The position numbers were made by a program, and so were the translations under genes. The notes below the pieces were generated by a model. It was not told where the DNA came from. It ran no database searches and saw only the letters and a program-made list of their open reading frames with translations. Source: Micromussa lordhowensis (lineage: Eukaryota > Cnidaria > Anthozoa > Scleractinia > Lobophylliidae). Taken from it: a stretch of 64,000 nt of DNA. Within the stretch, counting starts at the first letter, position 1; each line of letters starts with the position of its first letter. Below, piece by piece: positions 21,876 to 32,360 of the stretch. Where the stretch lies: the NCBI GenBank assembly GCA_964020085.1, contig OZ026601.1, positions 11,444,759-11,508,758 on the forward strand, read 5' to 3'.

Positions 21876-22147
21876 GTTTACTACTTCATGTAAGTTGTAC
21901 TGTTGTATCCCTCGCGAATATGACCAATCGATATTCTCAATCCCATTATTCAATATTCTCGATCGCCAAATTCTCGACCACAGCGATCATTATTCTCGAT
22001 CCCCAATCTGTTTTCTCGGTCACCAATCGTGTTTTGGACCCTAGTGATCGTCATTCTCAATAGCGATCGTTATTCTCGATCACCAATCGATAATCTCAAT
22101 CATCAATCGTAAATTCATACCACTTTTGAATGGTTTGGCCTCCCATA
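21876..22147 (-). repeat. Right long terminal inverted repeat
   Basis: 272 bp, the reverse complement of 9158-9493 minus one 64-bp block. Differences are about three substitutions. The inner edge lies next to the transposase start, so it likely provides its promoter. Confidence 0.9.
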
Positions 22148-22153
22148 CAGCTC
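22148..22153. repeat. Target-site duplication, right copy (CAGCTC)
   Basis: Exact copy of 9152-9157, placed immediately outside the right inverted repeat. Confidence 0.88.
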
Positions 22154-23386
22154 TCTTTGTTATAACTGCCACTCTTGATACTTGTTGTTATTGAGTGCTA
22201 CAACAGAATGCATTCATACAGCTTCCAATGAGTATTCCTAAATTATATCAGTCATAATCAGGAGTACAAGGATCAACATCTTTGCCCAACTTCCTTGCCT
22301 CTCTCTCAGAATTTTCAATCGCCTGTTGACGAGTACACAATATTAACTATTTTGAAATCATTAGTATTAGAACTTCAAGTGTATAGCCATTGCATAACCA
22401 CAAGGTTACAACAGTACCACAAACATACAGTTAACAAGGCCAGACATTCAAACATTAACTGATATGTATTACACTGGATAAGAGAGGCAATCAAAAATAG
22501 ATAGTTTTGGTTGAAGTGGTCATATGTACCAAGAAATTATTACCTACAAGTCCATGGACTCAATGGTAAAATCTGAATAAATTACACATTGGATGTCTGC
22601 CCCAAAAAGTCAAACAACTTTGTTGAAGGGTTTTCAACTCCCACAGAAGCAACAGCATAAAGAGACAGCTATGTCCTGAGTTCTTTTTAGTCAGCTATTC
22701 TTAAATAATATGTCAAATATTATTTGTCACCTTGGTCAGCTAATCTAGATAGTTTTAGTATTTGTCGCTTTGGTCAGCAAAAAAAAAACAAAATTATATT
22801 TATCCATCACTTTTTTCTCTGGTTTTTGTGTCCACAAATGGGGCCATAAATTGCAGTCAACCCAGGTTATAAAGAAACTAATCTTTATTTTATCGGGTTT
22901 AATTAATTCATATGGTTAGGAGAAGCATCAACAACAGACAGTCCTGCAGTTACTGTTGCATCTAGAAGTATTAAATGCTAACTTGTGTTAGGTTTGTTGT
23001 CTTTTGTAAGCCAAAGTTAATAATATTGAAGTCAGTTGTCTGTTTAGAGTTTTTTAATAATTGCTCATGTTATCTTGTGTTTTTCGGCCTGTCACAAATA
23101 CATGCCATTTTGCTGTTGTTTGCGAGATGTTGACTTTTTTTAGTGCAGTGTTTACAGTAAAGTAATAATTTATCTATCAATAGATATACATACAGGGCTA
23201 CTTTGTAAATAGACATAACTAAAGTACAGAGAAATATCTTTTGTCGAGAAATATCTGATGAGCCAAAAAGTTCTTAAAGTTCAAGGTAGATAAACTTGGC
23301 TAGAATTTTTGAAAAACAAAAAGCCAAGCTTACAGTGTAGTTAACAAATATTTTTCTTTGATGAAAAGTTAGATGTCATTATAACT
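22154..23386. other. Flank of the 13-kb transposon, mostly unassigned
   Basis: 22154 to about 22190, on the minus strand, continues the reading frame cut by the transposon. A minus-strand piece near 22265-22345 reads like an exon (ENSEREARKLGKDVDPC) and may belong to the same unknown gene. I see nothing convincing in the remainder. Confidence 0.35.
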
Positions 23387-24590
23387 ATGGCAGAGGATGA
23401 AGCTACACTCAATATGATGGAAGACCTGTACTTGTCAGCAGGCGAAGAAGCAGTACCTGCTGAGAGGAGTACACTGGGAAATTCATCCCGGAATTTGGCG
23501 AAAGTGTCTCTGGTTGATAATGCAGAGCAGCCCTTTGGTCACTTGCCAGTCCCTACAACACCTCTGCCTCAGCCTCCTGATCAGTTACCTTCAGAGCAGC
23601 CTTTGAATCACAGTCAGGGCCCTACAGCGCCTCAGGCTCTGCATCCTGAATACCTTACCATGCCATCTGCTTCAGGACCATAAAACAGCCAGAAGATGAA
23701 AGTTTGGCAGGGAATTGCCCAAAAGTGCTGGCAGACTTGGAAAAGGCATTTTCTGAGTTGACATCCATCAGTTACCTTGAAGATCTTCTGGAACTCCACA
23801 GTAGAATGCGTGTTGTTGTGTCAGTGGAAAAGCCTATGGAACTGATGGGGACACATTGTTAAGTGGTTGTTTCTGGTGCAGTGTGTGGCATGTCACTCCA
23901 ATATTCTGCCAAGCATATTGGAGCTCAAGTTGATCTTAAGTGGAAGTGTGCTGGTGGTCACTGTGGGAAATGGGAGTCATCTGAGGTGTTGACCACAAAC
24001 AGACACTCAAAGTCATTGTTAATGACTCTTTGCTTCCCATTGCAATTGTGTTGTCAGGGAACAACTATGCAAAATTTCCTTTGCTTTGCAAGGTACTTAA
24101 TCTTTCACATACAAGCAAGTCAACTTTGTGCAGTTTTCAGACAAAATGTGTCTTGCCTGTCGGTAGGGATGTGTGGTCGAAAATGAGGCGGCTTGTATTG
24201 GAAATCTTGAAGGGTTACAAAAACATTTGTCTCTGTGGCAATGGATGCAACAATTCACCTGGTCACAGTGCTCATTGTGTATATACTCTAATGGAGCATG
24301 TTACCAAAGTGGTCGTTGACTCGAGGTGATTGATAAAAGGGAAACTGGAGGGAATTCAACTGTGATGGAAAGAGTGGGTTTACGAAGACTTCTGGAAAGG
24401 GTAATGAATGAACTTCCCTTGAATGAGTTATGCACTGATGCATCATCCACCATCATCAAGCTTGTACACTGTGATGAAATTTTGAACTTTTCAGCTTTCA
24501 TTGTTTTTCTCACTGTAGATTGTGAAATTGCCTGTCTGCTAATTAGCAGATTTGATCCAGATCAGAAACAAACAATGCTTTCTTAAAGTA
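23387..24590 (+). pseudogene. Kolobok-like DDE transposase, N-terminal and core part
   Basis: 23387-23683 is a Pro/Gln-rich acidic frame. The reading then passes through several frames. The core block (24030-24329) has IVLSGNNYAKFPLLCK, LCGNGCNNSPGHSAHC and YTLMEHVTKVVVDS. After a stop it continues with RETGGNSTVME and CTDASSTIIKLV (24335-24465). The SPGHSA-YTLM and TDA blocks resemble the catalytic region of a transposase family I associate with Kolobok elements. Where relatives have an Asp (GDGR..DSPGHSA), this copy has GNGC..NSPGHSA, so catalytic residues look lost. The C-terminal half appears at 28642-29590. The family name is tentative; transposase origin is fairly sure. Confidence 0.55.
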
Positions 24591-24739
24591 ATTTTGAACT
24601 CAGAAGTTGTCATTTTTGAAAACAGTATTAAGGGGAGAATTCCAACCTCGTATACCAATTTAGTCTTGCATTGCATTATTTTTATTTATTTATTTTTTGT
24701 TTTTGCATGTATGGATGTCGTATGTCTGTGTGTATTTAT

Positions 24740-24792
24740 GTCTGTCTGTCTGTTTTTTCTCTTTCCCTCCCCCTCTCTCTCCCTTTCTTTAT
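24740..24792. repeat. Pyrimidine-rich simple sequence
   Basis: TCTG repeats pass into a CT-rich run. It interrupts the region after the transposase core. Confidence 0.7.
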
Positions 24793-24859
24793 TTATTAAT
24801 ATTTATTTTCTTTCTGTTTTGTTTTGTTCATTTTTCAGTCAACTATTGTTCGTCTGAGT

Positions 24860-25254
24860 ACTTTGAAGGTAGCAGTGAGCCACATTTGCTTGTACAAGAA
24901 ACTAGATGGGTTTGGTAAAGACCATACTAAGTTGATCAAACATGCAGTAACCAGGCATGGTCAGTGCATGGCTCAAGGAGGTCAGAGGAACATAAAAACA
25001 TAGACAAGCATTATGTCACTGTTATGAGCACTGAAAATCAAGTACATGGCCACCACCCAAGTAACAAGCCCCCTGAAACAGGAGTCCTGAATATGGAAAA
25101 TGGAAAGTGTCTACCAAATCCACTGGACAATGTTAGATGTGACAACTACATCACCTTAGTGGAGTGTATTATAGCCAGTAGCATGCCCTGTCTCAATTTT
25201 TGTCATATGCAGTCACCACACATATTCCACACCAGTATAGCAAAGAAAAGATAA
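24860..25254 (+). other. Unrecognised open stretch
   Basis: Short frames at 24850-24990 and 24964-25254 read partly protein-like (KLIKHAVTRHGQCMAQGG) but match nothing I recognise. They lie between the two transposase segments and may be further decayed transposon coding sequence. Confidence 0.25.
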
Positions 25255-25675
25255 CTGTATCTGACACAGTGAGCATTAGCATTACTGACCAAATACCTTT
25301 TTTAAATTAAAAATTCATGACATTAGATCAGTTACTTTTTCTTTGAAACTATTGTAATGAAGGGAAAAAGTCAATGTTGTTTAGCTTAGTCTATCCCACC
25401 CCATCCCTAAAACATCTGAAAAACCTTGAAATAGGTCATTCACATTAGTAACAACTATAGTGCAAAATGTACTCTTTCATTGCTTTTGGTAGGGAAAGAA
25501 AACACTAAACATATATGAATTTCCTTTATAGACTTTTATAGGCATGATCTATGAAAATGAAAATTATGTCCATGAAAGATTCCATTCCCTCCATCTCTTG
25601 GCTGTCAAGCATGTTAAAAAGGGCAGAATCATCTCTTATCTGTCCCCAGTCAGAGGCAATGGTATCCTCAAAAGA

Positions 25676-28205
25676 CTATTCATGATGAAAGCTTGGTGAT
25701 TCCATTTTGACATCACCAAATACATCATTGATGACTTTCAAGATGCATTTCTCATGGTAATGACGCCATATTTCCACACACGCAAGTACATCATCCACTG
25801 TAAAAAGTCTAGAACAGTTTTCAATCACTTGATTGACATGAAAAATATTAAACTCAAGCAGGATGTTGGGACATGACACCATCTTGTCCACTTCAACTTG
25901 CTCCCTCAGTTCTTGCTGTAACTATAGAAGTTTTTTTCCTGAGACTGCTTCTATCGTGTTCAGTTATGTTTAATCTTACACGTGTTGCCATATTCTTGCA
26001 ATCATTGTATGTGCCTTTTGATACGTCTGAAAGATTGACTTTGCCCCTCATTAGACCCCAAAACTCACCACAGTTTTCACTGGCACATTTACACTGGCAC
26101 AGATATCACAGCAATCATGAGAGTTAATGGCAAGATTCGAAGAGTTCCCTGTGCAACCAAAGTGATACATTAACCATTTTCTACGGCAATGTTCAATTCG
26201 AACATACTGTTTCATGTCACTATCACAATGAGAGCTTAAAAGACCATTGTAGATAAAAGTACACATGCTTGGTAAGCCATCGCGTCCTGCTCTACCGCAT
26301 TCTTGAACATACAATTACACTGATTTACAAGGGCCAAAATGAATAGCCCTTCTCACCCATGCCAAAAGCAACAGTATGTATTAAGATACATAGATTCCCA
26401 TCATCTGTTGCCACAGGCATCAAAATGTGCTCCTTTGATGAAACCGGGGTGCCAGCATGGTACATTTCAACAATCCGATTTTTTGGAGAAAATGTTTGCG
26501 TGGTACATGTCGGATCCAAGATATACCTCAAAGACCAGATAGAGAACAGAACACTGTTTGTGTGTCTGACAGTCAATCAATGTTCTAGGGGTTTTCACAT
26601 TCAGTTTTTTCACTTCACAAATAAGTGAAGAAAATGTTGCTTCAATATCTTCAATGTTATCAACGTAAGAAAAGTTATAAAATAAGTTTGGTCTGTCTGG
26701 ACTCTGCTCACTCATTTCTAAATCGTCCTCTGACAAGTGTAGTGTTTGCAACATTTCCTCCTTTGTTTTTTTTTTTTTTTTTTGCTGTTGCCGAGAGGAC
26801 ACTCATCCGACTCTCTCTGGGAATGAGGGACCTCAATTCCCCCAAACAACTGTACCACTATCGGAAAGGAATTTCCATGACTTAGACAATCTCCTTCCAA
26901 AAAAAACAAGAAGGAGAATTCTATAAATAATGCTTTGCACTCTTTTCTAAAAGAATACTGTTTTTCAGGCTGACCATTCTTGTTTTTTGGTGATTTTAGG
27001 TTGAAAATATTATTGTAAATATTGTTAGATTATAGTAATTTTTGAGCCAGACTGCAGGCAATAAAGCCCACTAGGACACACATAACTCCATGTAGAAATG
27101 TTATTAGCATCAAACATATGGTTAGTGCCTTTTTCTTGTTTTCTTTTTGGCTAGTTTTGCTGTTTGGAGATGGGAAGAGTTTTATACCATTTAGTTAAAA
27201 ACATAAAATTATTATATAGCATTTACAAATTTTTGACACTCGAGATTATATTTTTTTCAAATTCTCACCCTCAGGTTTATTCTAAAAATATTCTTAAAAT
27301 TTTGGAAATTTTAGCCTCCACATTAAAATATAATATCTTCTTATATGAAAAAAGTGTAAACTATTTTTTATTAAGCTTATATGTGACAGGGATTGAACAA
27401 CATTTCAGTATAATCAAACAAAATAATCACAGAAATTTGCAAATTTCAATCCCCCAAATCCATTGAATCGATGTAGAACCTGCAGCGACACACAAAACGG
27501 AACATTGAAAGAAAATTTGAATAACAATATTACAGTTCTGCATGAGAGGACCCAACCTAAGACTAAGACCATCCATTGCAAATTATAAGTCAAGGTTAAA
27601 TGTATGGTGTCTGGCAAACGACATAATACTTTAATTTTTAAACCATTAAAGAATAAGTCAGGGAAGAATGATTTGAATAGCCTACGTAAATAACAGCAGC
27701 ATCAAAAGCTGCAAAGGAAAACATCTTCAACTGCGTTATGCAATGAGCCTCGTTGATTGCTACTCCTATAAACTTCTCTGTAAAGCTTTCACACTTGAAG
27801 ATGCCCCTCCACACAGTTGCTGACAACAAACACTCCAGCAAACCAAACACTACAATGTAATCACCATTTAAAACCTGCTGAATGATATCTTCATCATTTG
27901 TGATGGCAATAGCTGGAATTCTTAACCTTGTCAAATACCGAACTTAGTCCTCCATCAGCGATCGCAACGGCGAGATAACAACGATGCTGGAACCCCAAGG
28001 TTTCTTATGAACGATGTCCACGACAATCAGAAGGCATTGAAATATTAATGACTTTCCAAAGCCAGTTGGTAAATTTACAAAAACGATTTTTCCCTTGGAA
28101 GTAAGATCTGATTGCTTTCCGATGTTCAGGGAGAAGATCCAGCACTTCGAACTGGGATTTAACCGCTTCAAAAGCAGCATTCCAATTCTCCTCAACACGC
28201 GCCAT
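25676..28205 (-). pseudogene. RecQ-like DNA helicase pseudogene
   Basis: Read from 28205 downward. MARVEENWNAAFEAVKSQ is followed after a frame slip by Walker A PTGFGKSL (motif I), VVISPLRSLMED, and a TAA where Gln is expected (about 27944). Next come RIPAIAITNDED and the motif II region INEAHCIT, with Asn for the Asp of DEAH. After a gap (about 26870-27640, possibly an intron), LRSLIPRESRMSVLSATA carries the motif III-like SAT. Helicase C follows with HAGTPVSSKEHIL, TVAFGMG (motif V) and QECGRAGRDG (motif VI), then a HDCCDIC zinc-like motif near 26105. 25891-25676 may be the C-terminal end. The DEAH loss, stop and frameshifts show it is inactive. It lies antisense between the two halves of a transposase. 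Confidence 0.8.
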
Positions 28206-28641
28206 TTTGCACTTGCGGATCGCTTCCGGTTATAGTTAATATAGTTTAGCGGGAGATTTCCCTTACCTAATGGGAGCCGTTTATATCCAATTGAACAATA
28301 GCTTTATCAAGAGACCAATCACACACAACTACACAGATCTCAGTAGTTTGTTGGGGGTCTCAGACAAGGATTTGTGCACTAATTAGCAGACGGTTGCAGG
28401 TAAATTTCCATCTGCAACGCAGGCTACTACTTGCCTGAATGGTTTTATAATTTAGGCTATATGATGTGATGCTATTTGTGGAACTGTTTCTCATATGGAT
28501 CTGCATTTAAAATTATCATTGCAATAATTTTTAGAGAGTACATCTACCTTGTGCGTCATTTTTGGCGTGGAGTATTAGCTGTTTATTCCTTTCGGAGGCT
28601 AAATTTCTCCCTGCTTGTACAGTTTAGACTGATGTCACCAT

Positions 28642-29590
28642 TTGAGTGATCATTTTTTTAAGAGAAAAAAAAATCATATGACTTTTATTTTTCTCTCTAT
28701 GGAACACATGGCAAGGGGTGCTACCCACGTTTGTGGAGAACACACATGGGTTGAGTCAGCTTGCAAGCATGGCCCTCATGTTAAAGAGGAGTCATCAAGA
28801 AAGCCCTTGTCTAAAAAGGCAATGGCTGCATTATGCAAGATTGGTCTAGACCCAAAATGGCTCAGCAACCTGCACATCTATGTTTGATTCAGGTGAGAAC
28901 TGTTGTTCTCTGACCACAAACTGCATTCCTTTTTTATTTGTATTCATTGATATCATTGTGTCTTCTTTATGATATACATGTGACCTCTAGTATCTTCATG
29001 TTCAATTGATTTCCAGATTCTCCTGTGCTCAATTTTTTTTCTCCTCATTCACATTCAGGCATACAGGGGAATTGGAATGTTGCCTGTCATTGTGTCTTCT
29101 CTCTGTTTAACATGTGACCTCTAGTATTTTATGTCCCCTTGATTTCCAGATTCTTGTGTGCTCAACTTTTTTTCCTCATTCACATTCAGGCATACAGAGG
29201 ACTGGAAAATTTCAACAGTATGATGACCAAGTATGCACCAAAGGGAATGGCATTTAAGTATGTGTTAGTTCAAAGCAAAATCTTCTCAGACTTTTTGGGT
29301 ATTCATCGTCATATATAGTGTATTGTATCAGGGCACATATTGTATTGTGGGAAAATGTCTGGTTGAAGCTTTGCTGATTTTTCTAGCTTCCTTAAAATAT
29401 TTGTTGTAATTCTTGAACATTTCTCAGGTACCCATACTTTATAATGAGAATCCTACAGGCAGCCATTGACCACAATTTTCACAAAGCAGAGCAAAGAGGT
29501 GGACCTTGTTCGGCAAAGGAAATACTACAAAAGAACACAGCACAGGATTATTTTTTGCCATTTTTGGGTACCTTTATCCTTCACACCTGA
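28642..29590 (+). pseudogene. Kolobok-like transposase, C-terminal exons
   Basis: Three pieces: 28642-28885 (VCGEHTWVESACKHGPHVK ... GLDPKWLSNL), about 29191-29257 (YRGLENFNSMMTKYAPKG, with acceptor CATTCAG and donor GTATGT) and about 29428-29590 (YPYFIMRILQAAIDHNFH). The H..GEH.W and LE.F..M..KY.PK words are, as I recall, the C-terminal signature of the same transposase family whose core is at 23387-24590. About 70 residues that should join the two parts are not seen, and a 4-kb stretch with the RecQ relic lies between. The frame ends at a stop near 29590. Confidence 0.6.
28953..29216. repeat. 134-bp tandem duplication covering a splice acceptor
   Basis: The first copy starts TCATTGTGTCTTC at 28953 and the second at 29087. 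Both run through TGACCTCTAGTAT and CACATTCAGGCATACAG. The duplication copies the acceptor and first codons of the transposase exon, but only the second copy keeps the coding continuation. Confidence 0.8.
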
Positions 29591-29930
29591 ATTTAGCCAA
29601 CTTGCTCTGAACTTCATGTATCTGCCATCGGGGGCAGGATACTGAGCCCTTATCCTGCAAACAGCAGTAACCTGCTTTCCAAAACCTTTCCATGAATGTC
29701 ACACCTAGCTTTTATGTAAACTTCTAATTTGCCTCTGTCTAGACAAATATTAGCAAAAGAGGTATAGCTGGTACTGTAATGCATGTCACCCTCTTGCAAA
29801 AAACAATTTCCTCTTCACTGGGCATAGGCACACAGACTCAGCACTTGCACCACTCTGGTTTCTCCTCAGCTGGTGGTTCTGGGTCATTTGGGTCTTTGTC
29901 AGCTAACTTTTTTCCAAAGTCAAGGCTTCC
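29590..29930 (-). pseudogene. P2X7-ballast-like cysteine domain fragment
   Basis: Minus-strand reading: DKDPNDPEPPAEEKPEWCKC, a TGA where relatives have Gly, then VCVPMPSEEEIVFCKRVTC. After a frame shift comes FANICLDRGKLEV, and after another, VCRIRAQYPAPDGRYMKF. The WCKCG.C..MP...E..CC..C.T pattern followed by an IR..YP.P.G.Y..F ending is the zinc-binding cytoplasmic ballast domain known from P2X7 receptors and widespread in invertebrate and transposon proteins. At least one stop and two frameshifts make it dead. It is convergent with the transposase fragment ending at 29590. Confidence 0.6.
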
Positions 29931-30030
29931 TCTTCCCATACTCGAGGTGAACCAGAATATTGTCTTTCTTCACAGCATCAAGTGTTGCCACAAATTCCCA
30001 CAAATTAAATTTTCAATTTATAAACATGCA

Positions 30031-32327
30031 CAAGGTTGTGCTCTAACAGCGCCTGGTCACCTCAGGCAACCAACCTTTGGTCTCGGGCGACGGTCACCCG
30101 TCCGGACACCCAGCTCTCCTGTTTGCCGCTCAGCACAGCAGTAAAGCTGGCGACCGATTTTAACATTCTATTTTTGTTTGATTGAGAGTGTTACTTGCAG
30201 AAAAATATCCTTTCGTGCAACACGCTTTCTATTTTTCAAGATTGTTTGTTCTACGTGAATTAACATGAAACATGACCTTCCCTTCACACTGGACTTCACA
30301 CAACATACCACATGGATAATGCAAAACTTTGCGTTAAAAATATCAATTTTTGCTTAAGATTATGTTATTCTGATATGTTTTACTGTTTCAATAGTTTTTG
30401 ATGTTAGCGCATTACTTTTTATGTAAGACTAAATTCTTCGTATATTTTCGCCATCCAGCTACATCTGCAAATAAACATGTCTTGAGTAAACAAAATTTTA
30501 ATAGTGGCGACTTGTTAGCAATTTCATTTTATCGATATTTGGTACCGTAAGCACTTAACTTGAAACGATTTCAAGACTTATTTTGGTGATCTTAAATGAA
30601 ACTTTTAAGTGATTCTAAATTTAGCAAGTATTTTTTATGACATCACAAGTGTGGCTGCTAAAAATAGCAACTCACTCTGCAGCATGTGGGAAAGTTTGGT
30701 TAAAGTACAAGAAAACTATTTAATACGTAGATATTTTGGGTAATTCTCTCGCTTCCTGCAAGTGTGAAAAAAAGTTGAAACAATTCTTTTTTAAAATTCC
30801 ACGGCTTAGTAAAGACTATCAATTTTTTTAAGAAGGATTGATCTATCGACCAAACTGTCATAAGAATAGCTATCAAAGCTTTCATGTACTTTCTGAAAAG
30901 TTCAACTCTCCACTAATACTCAGGTACATTTTAAGTTGACTTCTTGATCAAACTAGATAACCTGGGAAGTTTTATGTTAATTCTATAAATAGGAGGATTA
31001 ATTTTTATTTCGGCCATTTTGGTGCCAAACTTGATCATGAATGAGTACATGCTGGCATCATCCCTTTTTATGCATATCGCATGACTCGGCGTAACAACAT
31101 TCGTGCAGATCACTCAACATGTGAGAAAGAAAATAATGATGATGGATCAATATCTTGGCATACTGTATGAAGTCCTGGTCTGCCAGCTAAAGAAAAGTAA
31201 ACCTGGAGATGAATTGAAAGAATCCATGACTGCGCTTGAAAAAAGTACACGTAACAAAAATAATTTATTCGTAGCCCGGAAAGTAATGTGTGTGTCTTGC
31301 AGAAGATGAACTGGCAAATTCTTTCATACTCGAAGACCTTCCATCGTCCGCAGACAAAGTCATCAAAGCTGTGAAGAAACAGGAAATGGAGACTGCCCTT
31401 ATAGCACCGTATCATTGGCATTGGTGGGTAATTGTATGTTGTGCTGTTATGCTTACTTGTTGCGCTTGAGCTCACCCTCAACGTCTATTTCTACAGATTG
31501 ATAGAGAATGGTTGTGCGTAAAAAGTCATGTCAGCCTTCACCCGAGTGACAGAAGAGCAGAAGAAGTGTTTGCCTCCATCTTTAGAAGTCATGTACACCA
31601 GTGCCACAATTTCCTGCTCCTGGCTGAAATTTTTCTTATCTAGCCACTATAAAAGCTGTAGTGGAGAGGGGCTTCAGCAGTATGAACAGGGTGAAGACTC
31701 TTTTGAGGTGAAGCATGAGCCAAGAGAACTTGGATGGTGTCCTCAGGATTTCAGTTTATTTCACCCAATCCAAAAAGCCCAAAGGCCCCAGGCATTTGTC
31801 AACTCTAGCCTCCAGGGTGACGCTAGAGTTGAGGCTATCATTTGTTTTATAGCAAGAAAGTAGCTTTTACAATGTTGTTTATTCATACATTGTATAAACT
31901 TATTTAAGAGTGTAAATGTATCCGATGAAAACACTCAATATGCCAAAGTATATTTAAAGGCATTTCTGTTTTGAATTGTGAACACTGGTAATAAAAAAGT
32001 GGCTTTTGATCAGCCTTCTTGGAAAACTCTCTTTCAACATTTGTGACAACATAATTTGATATGGTGGTATGTTTACTGGGAAGATCAAACTTGTTTGTCA
32101 GTAGAAAGCAGCCAAGAGTAATCTGACAGTGTATAATTTAATTTCATGATTGAATTAATTATTAACTAATTACACCACAACTTAGTTATCAGTTTTAATT
32201 AATTAATTATTCAATCAATTGATGAATTAATTGTTTTTGGGCGACCAGTCTGGAGAGCTGGGCACCCTAGCTGGCATGGTTGGAAGCCCGAAGGGCTCCC
32301 TGAAAAGTTTCTTAGAGCAAAGCCTTG
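30031..32327 (+). mobile_element. hAT-type DNA transposon, decayed
   Basis: The left end CAAGGTTGTGCTCTAA (30031-30046) and the inverse of the right end CAAGGCTTTGCTCTAA (ending 32327) match at 14 of 16 positions. Both ends are flanked by ATGCA (30026-30030 and 32328-32332). Subterminal CCCAGCTCTCC and GGAGAGCTGGG also mirror each other. The duplication is 5 bp rather than the 8 bp usual for hAT. An hAT dimerisation domain is present inside. Confidence 0.65.
31640..31845 (+). pseudogene. hAT transposase C-terminal dimerisation domain
   Basis: The frame reads AVVERGFSSMNRVKTLLR, a TGA, then SMSQENLDGVLRIS. ERGFS.MN.IKT..R..L....L..L..I is the conserved hAT dimerisation motif. Upstream exon-like pieces at 31103-31260 and 31302-31421 (EDELANSFILEDLPSSADKV, with acceptor TCTTGCAG) may belong to it or to another gene. 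The RNase H-like catalytic region is not recognisable in the 1.6 kb before this, so the gene is incomplete as well as interrupted. Confidence 0.7.
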
Positions 32328-32360
32328 ATGCATGACTAATTATTTCGAGGATGAGGACCT

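Larger units (their letters stand above)
9158..22147. mobile_element. 12,990-bp IS3EU-like DNA transposon with HECT and integrase-type genes
   Basis: The ends are long inverted repeats (left 9158-9493, right 21876-22147) beginning TATGGGAGGCCAAACC on each strand. They are flanked by a perfect 6-bp duplication, CAGCTC. Ignoring one 64-bp insertion in the left arm, I count about 3 mismatches in 272 aligned bases, so the copy looks young. Inside are two convergent genes whose start codons lie 26 bp (left) and 15 bp (right) from the inner edges of the repeats. One is a HECT-type E3-like gene (+) and the other a DDE/integrase-type transposase (-). As I recall, IS3EU elements have 6-bp duplications and TAY ends with an IS3-like DDE core. 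The match is good, but the class name is inference; the boundaries are seen directly. Confidence 0.85.

Noticed and set aside
21863..22063. + strand ORF of 66 codons beginning beside the transposase start
   Set aside because: It is a translation of the right terminal inverted repeat. The same protein string appears in the minus-strand frame through the left repeat (8949-9545), so it is a repeat artefact.
26767..26783. Poly-T run as a terminator or poly(A) tail
   Set aside because: On the minus strand it encodes the Lys run in the RecQ relic next to the SAT motif and probably expanded by slippage.
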